Assembly (NCBI GenBank): GCA_019746155.1
Contig: JAIESJ010000083.1
Location: 1 to 11,403, forward strand
Source: Burkholderiales bacterium
Lineage (GTDB): Bacteria; Pseudomonadota; Gammaproteobacteria; Burkholderiales; SG8-41
DNA length: 11,403 bases
Direction: 5' to 3'
Below the pieces are notes generated by a model. It did not search any database. It saw nothing but the letters and a program-made list of their open reading frames with translations, and was not told the DNA's origin. Within the stretch, counting starts at the first letter, position 1, and every line of letters starts with the position of its first letter. A program made the position numbers and the translations under genes. Of this stretch, positions 6,686 through 11,403 are shown piece after piece.

Positions 6686-7716
6686 CGGCGCCCCTCGCCG
6701 CCTTTCACCGCGATTGCGGCCTTGACGGGATCGAGCGCCACTTTCTCTCCGGGCTGCAACCCGCCAAGCACCTCGATCCCCTCCGTGCCGGAGACCTGGC
6801 CCAGCCGCACTTGGCGCAAGCGAATCGCACCCTCGGCGTCAACGACGTATACGGCGGTCACTTCAGTACGTCTGACGACGGCCGCCGCCGGAATCAACAG
6901 CCGGCGCGTCCGCCCGATGGCAAAGTGCACGCGCGCAAACATCCCCGGATAGCTGCCCTGGACATACTCCGGCAGCAGAAGACGCACGCGCGTGGTGTGC
7001 GTTTGCGGATTTGCGACCGGCAGCACCGTGATCTCCCCCGCCTTCACCCGGCGGCCCAGCGCTGGAAACTCGATGTCGGCGCTCGCGCTTTTCCTGACTT
7101 GCGCCAGCTTGAGCTGCGGCACGTCCGCAACCACCCGCATATCCCTGGGATCGAAACCGGTCATCAGCGGTTTCCCCGGCGTCACTGTTTCACCGAGTTC
7201 GACGTGACGCGCGGCAACGACGCCGCCATACGGCGCGGTCACCGTCGCGAAACCTTTTATGGTTTCCGCCTGGCTCGCCACCGCGACAGCGGCCTTGAGC
7301 TGGGCTTCGGCCGCCTGGAAATCGGCGAAGGCCCTGTCCAGCGCAGCCTTGCTCACAAAGCTTTGCTTGAACAACTGCTGCGTGCGCTCGTAATGCGCCC
7401 TGGCGTTCTGCAACGTGGCCCGGGCCTGCGCTATCTGGGCCTGAGCGCTCGCCAGCGCATCGCTCACCTCGCGCTCGTCGATGCGCACGATGACTTCGCC
7501 TTTCCTGACGGCATCGCCGACATCGAAACGGACATCGACGATACGGCCCGAAATCTGCGCCGAGACCGTCGACTGCCTGACCGCTTCCACGACACCTTCC
7601 GCCGTGTAGACTTCGTCCACCTCGCGATACTCGACGGCCGTCGTCGCCAGCGGAGCGGCGGCGCGCGCCCATCCCGCAGCGAGAAATAACAGAAGGGGAA
7701 AAATTCTGACTGTCAC
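6682..7716 (-). CDS. RND efflux periplasmic adaptor (membrane fusion protein, HlyD/AcrA family)
   Basis: About 344 residues. The adaptor links the inner-membrane pump to an outer-membrane channel. A signal peptide (VTVRIFPLLLFLAAGWARA) leads to a lipoyl-like half (VSAQISGRIVDVRFDVGDAV). A coiled-coil hairpin follows (about residues 85-155, Ala- and Gln-rich), then the second lipoyl half (FATVTAPYGGVVAARHVELG), a beta-barrel and the membrane-proximal domain. The start is uncertain. An ATG at 7761 extends the frame but lies only 5 bp from an FNR box, so would precede a promoter there; GTG at 7716 (or TTG at 7725) gives a normal signal peptide, though with no clear ribosome site. The TAG stop lies in the right end of the 210-bp element, so the native C-terminus may be altered. 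Confidence 0.88.
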   Translation of the reverse strand: MTVRIFPLLLFLAAGWARAAAPLATTAVEYREVDEVYTAEGVVEAVRQSTVSAQISGRIVDVRFDVGDAVRKGEVIVRIDEREVSDALASAQAQIAQARATLQNARAHYERTQQLFKQSFVSKAALDRAFADFQAAEAQLKAAVAVASQAETIKGFATVTAPYGGVVAARHVELGETVTPGKPLMTGFDPRDMRVVADVPQLKLAQVRKSASADIEFPALGRRVKAGEITVLPVANPQTHTTRVRLLLPEYVQGSYPGMFARVHFAIGRTRRLLIPAAAVVRRTEVTAVYVVDAEGAIRLRQVRLGQVSGTEGIEVLGGLQPGEKVALDPVKAAIAVKGGEGRR

Positions 7717-7732
7717 AGTGATCAAGCATACG

Positions 7733-7780
7733 ATAGTAACGGAAATTGCGCCAGACGACATCCCCTTTGATCCAGATCAA
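7733..7780 (-). promoter_or_regulatory. FNR box upstream of the RND efflux adaptor gene
   Basis: A perfect box TTGATctggATCAA on the minus strand occupies 7780-7767. The best -10 hexamer, TACTAT (7738-7733), begins 28 bp after the box, not 22, so the centre would be near -47.5. This is the only promoter in the set with a poor class II fit. The box also forms the end of the polX relic, whose stop codon is the TGA of TTGAT. Confidence 0.62.
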
Positions 7781-8043
7781 GCGATAACCGCCTGCTTCAC
7801 CCCGCGCGCCTTCTTCAGATAGGCAACCAGCGCATCCGCATACTGGGTAGCCACGGCAAGCTTGAAGCGCCGGCTTTTTTTCGCCTGTGCCTCAAGCAAC
7901 TGCAGAATGTGTTGCTCAGTTTTCTCGCCGAAACCCGGAAGCTTCGGCAATTCTTCGCCGCGCTCGGGCAGCGTCTTGATATCCCGCCCGAATTCGGTGG
8001 CGCTGCGCGCCGCGTTGCGGTAGGCGCGAACCCCGAACGGATC
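7777..8043 (-). pseudogene. DNA polymerase X (PolX) relic with internal deletion
   Basis: From DPFGVRAYRNAARSATEF onward the translation matches the N-terminal helix-hairpin-helix region of bacterial PolX, a repair polymerase with a C-terminal PHP nuclease. The fragment passes from ERGEELPKLPG straight into FGEKTEQHILQLLEA and RRFKLAVATQYADALVAYL, which in intact PolX lie after a second LPGxG motif. A block estimated at 80-90 residues seems to have been lost by joining the two similar motifs. The first 20 or so residues are missing and the frame ends after GVKQAVIA, just before the polymerase palm motif (GSxRR...GDLD), so no catalysis is possible. The open frame extends upstream to 8163 only by reading the dispersed repeat backwards. 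Confidence 0.8.
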
Positions 8044-8076
8044 ATGTGTTCCCCTGCAACATTTACCCGCCACATA

Positions 8077-8183
8077 CTGATCCGGCCACGAAATCGTGCC
8101 CGGGCCGGGCGGAAATCCCTTCCCGCCGGGCTGTCTACAACCCAAGGCCGTAGCTGTCGGCAAAGGATTGCCGACCTACTACG
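8077..8183. repeat. Double-hairpin dispersed repeat, copy B
   Basis: Second copy of the repeat at 2462-2548, same orientation, 107 bp. The right hairpin GTCGGCAA/TTGCCGAC (8156-8175) is identical; the left one (8108-8127) has one mismatch. It carries 23 extra bases bounded by a direct CTGTC repeat (8131-8135 and 8154-8158), so one copy has gained or lost a segment by slippage. It sits between the broken 5' end of polX and the FNR box of the kinase fusion gene. Confidence 0.8.
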
Positions 8184-8245
8184 CACTATTTGGCGGTGCC
8201 CTCAGTAACTATCCGCTCATGCTATTAAACAATGGCGTCCATCTC

Positions 8246-8287
8246 TTGACCCAAATCAAGAAAAAATCTCACCATGCGGTTTACCGT
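8246..8287 (+). promoter_or_regulatory. FNR-type class II promoter of the phosphotransferase/kinase gene
   Basis: TTGACccaaATCAA (8246-8259) matches the FNR consensus at nine of ten positions. TACCGT (8282-8287), a weak -10, begins exactly 22 bp after the box, giving a start near 8294. This favours the ATG at 8325 as translation start over the one at 8274, which would lie upstream of the predicted transcript. Confidence 0.62.
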
Positions 8288-8324
8288 CCCAAAACAAGAT
8301 TTCCCCCTTCTGGAACCCAAGGCA

Positions 8325-9929
8325 ATGGACGATACACCGGATACCGAAAAACAGGTGCGACTGATTTCGGCATTGCACGATCCCGAATGCTATCCCCACC
8401 CGGTGCAGCGGGTGGAATTTCTCGAAACCCATATTTCGTGGGTAATTCTCGCCGGGCGCTACGCGTACAAGATCAAGAAGGCGGTGAACTTGGGTTTTCT
8501 CGACTTCACCACGCTTGAAAAACGCGGCGTCTGCTGTCATGAGGAATTACGTCTGAATCGACGCTTTGCTCCCTCACTCTACCTCGATGTGGTCAGCATT
8601 ACCGGCAGCACGGAGCAGCCACACATCGGCGGCGAGGGGAGAGCCCTCGAATACGCCGTAAAAATGTACCGGTTCGCGCAGGAGCAACTCGCGAGCCAGC
8701 TGCTCAAGAACAGCAAGCTGACGCGACAGCATACCGAGCATCTTGCCGGGAAAATTGCCACTTTCCATGACCAGGCATCCGCTGCCCGTCCGGGTGAGCG
8801 GTGGGGCTCACCGCGATTATTGCGGGCGTACGCAATACAGAATTTTGACCAGATAGCGACTCTGCCTGGCGCCATTGAAGATCGCCAGACGCTGGGCGAA
8901 CTGCGCGACTGGACCAAGCATGAATTTGCCGGCAGAGAAGCCACCTTCGGTGCGCGCCAGGCACAAGCCAGGGTGCGCGAGTGCCATGGCGACCTTCATC
9001 TGGGCAACATCGCGCTGATCGACGGCGAAATCACGCCCTTCGATTGCATCGAGTTCAGCGCGGAGCTGCGCTGGATCGACGTTGCAAGCGAAGTCGCCTT
9101 TCTGGTCATGGACCTCATTGACCGCGGCCGCCCGGATTTCGCCTTTCTGTTTCTCAGCGATTATCTGGAGTTCACTGGCGACTACGGCGCCATGACGGTG
9201 CTGCGCTTTTATCTGGTGTATCGCGCGATGGTGCGCGCCAAGGTTCATTGTCTGCGCGCGCACCAGCCGGGAATCGGCAATGCCGAACGCAAGCGTCTGC
9301 TCGGGGCATATCGCAGTTACCTCGATCTCGCCCAGCGCTTCACTCCGCTTCCCAAGCCGTTCCTCATCATCATGCACGGCCTGTCCGGATCGGGAAAATC
9401 AATGGCATCGCACGCGCTGCTGCAGGCATTGGGGGCGGTCCGCATCCGGTCCGACGTGGAACGCAAGCGTCTGCACCACATGGCCGTGCTTGAACGCTCT
9501 GCCAGCGGCGTGACATCCGGTATCTATACCGAGGAAACCACTCGGCGCGTCTACCGGCATCTTGCGCAGATCGCCCGGGACATCCTCAAGGCCGGCTACA
9601 CCGTAATCCTTGATGCCGCCTTTCTCAGGCGCTGGCAGCGCAACCTCATGCGGGATCTGGCATGCGAACTCGGCGCGTCTTTCGCCATTGCCTCGCTGCA
9701 GGCTCCGGAAACAGTGCTCAAGGAACGCATCCTGCGTCGCGGCGGTGAAGGGCATGATGCATCGGATGCCGATCTTGCGGTGCTGTCGCACCAGCTTGCG
9801 ACCGAGGACCCGCTCGCGGATGACGAGTTGGCCTGCGCCGCCCTCCTCGATGCCACGCAATCAGCCAGGTCTCTCGCTACCACACCAGGCTGGCAGGCGC
9901 TTCTCGATCGCGCAAGGACGCGCTCCTAA
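8325..9929 (+). CDS. Aminoglycoside-phosphotransferase-like / P-loop kinase fusion protein
   Basis: A 534-residue cytoplasmic two-domain protein of the COG2187-COG0645 type. The N-terminal half is an APH/choline-kinase-like fold: ISWVILAGRYAYKIKKAVNL carries the ATP-binding lysines, the catalytic loop is His221-Gly-Asp223-Leu-His-Leu-Gly-Asn228 (Asp223 the likely base), and Asp240 in PFDCIEF the likely metal ligand. The C-terminal half (from about residue 345) has a Walker A motif Gly352-LSGSGKS, then VRIRSDVERKRL and VILDAAFLRRWQRNLM, typical of small-molecule kinases. Both sites look intact. The substrate is unknown and antibiotic resistance should not be assumed. I prefer the ATG at 8325 (MDDTPDTEKQ): family proteins begin just before the LI..L.....YPHPV motif. 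It ends overlapping the convergent nrdJ relic by 4 bp. Confidence 0.88.
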   Translation: MDDTPDTEKQVRLISALHDPECYPHPVQRVEFLETHISWVILAGRYAYKIKKAVNLGFLDFTTLEKRGVCCHEELRLNRRFAPSLYLDVVSITGSTEQPHIGGEGRALEYAVKMYRFAQEQLASQLLKNSKLTRQHTEHLAGKIATFHDQASAARPGERWGSPRLLRAYAIQNFDQIATLPGAIEDRQTLGELRDWTKHEFAGREATFGARQAQARVRECHGDLHLGNIALIDGEITPFDCIEFSAELRWIDVASEVAFLVMDLIDRGRPDFAFLFLSDYLEFTGDYGAMTVLRFYLVYRAMVRAKVHCLRAHQPGIGNAERKRLLGAYRSYLDLAQRFTPLPKPFLIIMHGLSGSGKSMASHALLQALGAVRIRSDVERKRLHHMAVLERSASGVTSGIYTEETTRRVYRHLAQIARDILKAGYTVILDAAFLRRWQRNLMRDLACELGASFAIASLQAPETVLKERILRRGGEGHDASDADLAVLSHQLATEDPLADDELACAALLDATQSARSLATTPGWQALLDRARTRS

Positions 9930-10318
9930 TCCGCCTCGCGTTCTATGCCGCAGCAATGCGCCGGCGCCTCCGCCACGGCCCGCGGTGTCAGCACCGAGCC
10001 CGTCACCGGATTGGGACGGAAGGTCGTGCAGCCTTTCAGCCCCAGCGCATAAGCTTCTTCATATAAAGAACAGAACGCCTCGAAGCCCAGGTTCTCCGGG
10101 ACATTGATGGTCTTGGAAATTGCCGCGGTCGCGGCAATGCCCTCGAAGTCGACGACGGCCTGCGGGGAAAACGGCCCGCGCACGAAACGCGTGAGCCAGG
10201 TATCTTCGATACTGCGTTCCGGCGCGCCCCCGGCGCTGCTGCGCCGGTATTTGGCGCGCCAGGTCGCGGCACTGATTGCCGTCCGCAGATTATCGCCGGC
10301 CGGGGAAATCCTGGTCAT
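9926..10318 (-). pseudogene. nrdJ: Class II (B12-dependent) ribonucleotide reductase relic, ends joined
   Basis: The 130-residue frame joins two distant parts of NrdJ, the oxygen-independent adenosylcobalamin reductase that makes deoxyribonucleotides. Residues 1 to about 45 (MTRISPAGDNLRTAISAATW...RSIEDTWL) are the N-terminus. From about residue 65 on, AISKTINVPENLGFEAF, YALGLKGCTTFRPNPVTGSV and the closing HCCGIEREAD are the C-terminus with its cysteine pair. Intact enzymes have several hundred residues between, including the catalytic radical site, all absent here. The frame stays open, so the deletion is in frame or was repaired. The ATG at 10318 lies 22 bp from an FNR box; another in-frame ATG at 10381 would read through that box. 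A stable small protein is possible but enzyme activity is not. Confidence 0.75.
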
Positions 10319-10339
10319 GGCAAAACGGTAACGCGAAAC

Positions 10340-10381
10340 TTGATTGGGATCAATAACACCGCCACAGGACCCCGGTAACAT
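10340..10381 (+). promoter_or_regulatory. FNR-dependent class II promoter of the radical SAM gene
   Basis: A perfect box TTGATtgggATCAA (10340-10353) is followed after exactly 22 bp by a -10 hexamer TAACAT (10376-10381). Start is predicted near 10388, about 32 nt before the ATG, with the box centre at -41.5. It is one of the cleanest promoters in the window. Towards the nrdJ relic no -10 is found at the same distance. Confidence 0.82.
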
Positions 10382-10419
10382 TGGCTGTATTAACTTGAAA
10401 ATCCAGAGAGAAGCATGCG

Positions 10420-11373
10420 ATGGCGGCCATCACTGAACGCATCGACAATATCACCAAAATCCCCTCCCAATACCAGCATGCGGTGTTGCCGGCGCCGAAA
10501 AGCGTCAAGATCGAGATTTCGCCGCGCTGCAACTACCGCTGCGGCTTTTGCGCGCTGCGCACCCGCGAGGTGCAGCCCAAATGGGACATGGATTTCGGGC
10601 TGTTCAAGCGCATCACACGGGAGATGCGCGAGGCGGGCGTCGAGGAAATCGGGGTGTTCTATCTCGGTGAATCATTCATGAACCCGCGGCTCCTCGTGGA
10701 CTGCATCGCCTATCTCAAGAGCGAAATCAGGATGCCCTACATTTTTCTCACCTCGAATGCCTCGATGGCGTTCCCCGAGGCGGTGGAAGAATGCATGAAA
10801 GCCGGGCTCGACTCGCTCAAGTGGTCGGTAAACGCCGCCGACGAGAAGCAGTTCGAGAAAATCATGGGCGTCTCGGGCAGGCTTTTTCACAAAGCGCTCG
10901 ACAATATCAAGAGCGCCTGGGAAATACGCAGCCGCAGCGCCTACAAGACCGGCCTTTACTCGTCTTCCATCAGATACGACGGCAGCCAGCTGATGAAAAT
11001 GGAACGGCTTCTCAGCGAACGGGTGCGGCCGTACGTGGATCAGCACTACTGGCTCCCGCTTTATTCGATGGGCGCGTTCGCGACCCAGCGCGAAAAAGAA
11101 CTCGGCTACCGACCGACCGCCGGCAATCAGGGGCGGCTCGGCGCACTGCGGGAGCCGCTGCCGTGCTGGTCGGCGTTCACCGAGGGCCACGTCACCGCGG
11201 AAGGCAAGCTCTCGGCGTGCTGCTTTGACGCGACCGCCCACTGGACCATGGGCGATCTTACCCGGCAGTCGTTCATGGCGGCCTGGAACTCCGAACCGTT
11301 CGTCAGGCTGCGCGAGGCGCACCTGCGCAAGGACGTGCGCGGCACCGTGTGCGAAAACTGCATTGCCTACTAG
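10420..11373 (+). CDS. Radical SAM/SPASM domain protein, substrate unknown
   Basis: A complete 317-residue radical S-adenosylmethionine enzyme. The cluster-binding motif Cys37-x3-Cys41-x2-Cys44 (ISPRCNYRCGFC) lies at the usual N-terminal position, followed by a partial TIM barrel with IGVFYLGESFMNP in the place of the GGEP-type SAM-binding motif. The C-terminal region is SPASM-like, with Cys249 (PCWSAF), Cys267-Cys268 (ACCFD) and Cys311-x2-Cys314 (CENC), so an auxiliary iron-sulfur cluster is likely. The closing MGDLTRQSFMAAWNSEPFVRLR is typical of SPASM proteins. Family members modify peptides, proteins or small metabolites; no precursor peptide gene is visible in this window. AGAGAGAAG precedes the ATG. 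A strong FNR promoter suggests expression without oxygen, fitting an oxygen-sensitive enzyme. Any downstream partner lies beyond the window. Confidence 0.92.
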   Translation: MAAITERIDNITKIPSQYQHAVLPAPKSVKIEISPRCNYRCGFCALRTREVQPKWDMDFGLFKRITREMREAGVEEIGVFYLGESFMNPRLLVDCIAYLKSEIRMPYIFLTSNASMAFPEAVEECMKAGLDSLKWSVNAADEKQFEKIMGVSGRLFHKALDNIKSAWEIRSRSAYKTGLYSSSIRYDGSQLMKMERLLSERVRPYVDQHYWLPLYSMGAFATQREKELGYRPTAGNQGRLGALREPLPCWSAFTEGHVTAEGKLSACCFDATAHWTMGDLTRQSFMAAWNSEPFVRLREAHLRKDVRGTVCENCIAY

Positions 11374-11403
11374 CGACCTCTCGGCTGCGCCGCCGCAGAT
11401 GCG

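Noticed and set aside
6574..7689. 371-codon open frame on the plus strand
   Set aside because: It is antisense to the adaptor gene, which has clear domains; the plus-strand translation is Arg/His-rich and unrecognisable.
8044..8163. Upstream extension of the polX frame to 8163
   Set aside because: These codons read the dispersed repeat backwards and show no PolX similarity.
8274..8324. ATG at 8274 as the start of the kinase fusion
   Set aside because: It lies upstream of the predicted FNR-dependent transcription start, and the 17 added residues do not resemble the family.

Overview
The window looks like chromosomal DNA of a facultatively anaerobic or microaerobic betaproteobacterium. The evidence is high GC content with GC-rich third codon positions, a cbb3-type oxidase gene, an OmpW porin and an FNR with the E. 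coli cysteine pattern. I cannot name a genus. No rRNA, tRNA, CRISPR array, integrase or intact transposase was seen.

Layout. 1-271 (-): the 5' end of ccoN. 406-1029 (-): ompW. 1204-2007 (-): an FNR-type regulator. 2045-2359 (-): an Rrf2 regulator without its DNA-binding half. 2575-3018 (+): a universal stress protein. 3073-3225 (-): a short thioredoxin-like 3' remnant. 3232-6438 (-): an RND efflux permease. 6476-6685: a 210-bp palindromic MITE-like element. 6682-7716 (-): the periplasmic adaptor of the pump. 7777-8043 (-): a collapsed DNA polymerase X relic. 8325-9929 (+): a phosphotransferase/P-loop kinase fusion. 9926-10318 (-): a collapsed class II ribonucleotide reductase relic. 10420-11373 (+): a radical SAM/SPASM protein. 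Two copies of a 90-105 bp double-hairpin repeat lie at 2462-2548 and 8077-8183.

What ties it together is regulation. Seven FNR-type palindromes (TTGAT-N4-ATCAA), four of them perfect, lie upstream of nearly every intact gene or operon. At five promoters (ccoN, ompW, rrf2/fnr, kinase fusion, radical SAM) a TAnnnT -10 hexamer begins exactly 22 bp after the box; at usp the gap is 21 bp. This is class II FNR geometry, with the box centred near -41.5. One box, at 2412-2425, appears to fire both ways, towards usp and towards the fnr gene itself. The window therefore reads as an oxygen-responsive island with the regulator inside it.

The second theme is decay. Four genes survive only as pieces (rrf2, a thioredoxin-like gene, polX, nrdJ). 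Three of these have a breakpoint or end at, or within about 25-55 bp of, an FNR box, as if rearrangement had delivered these promoters to new genes.
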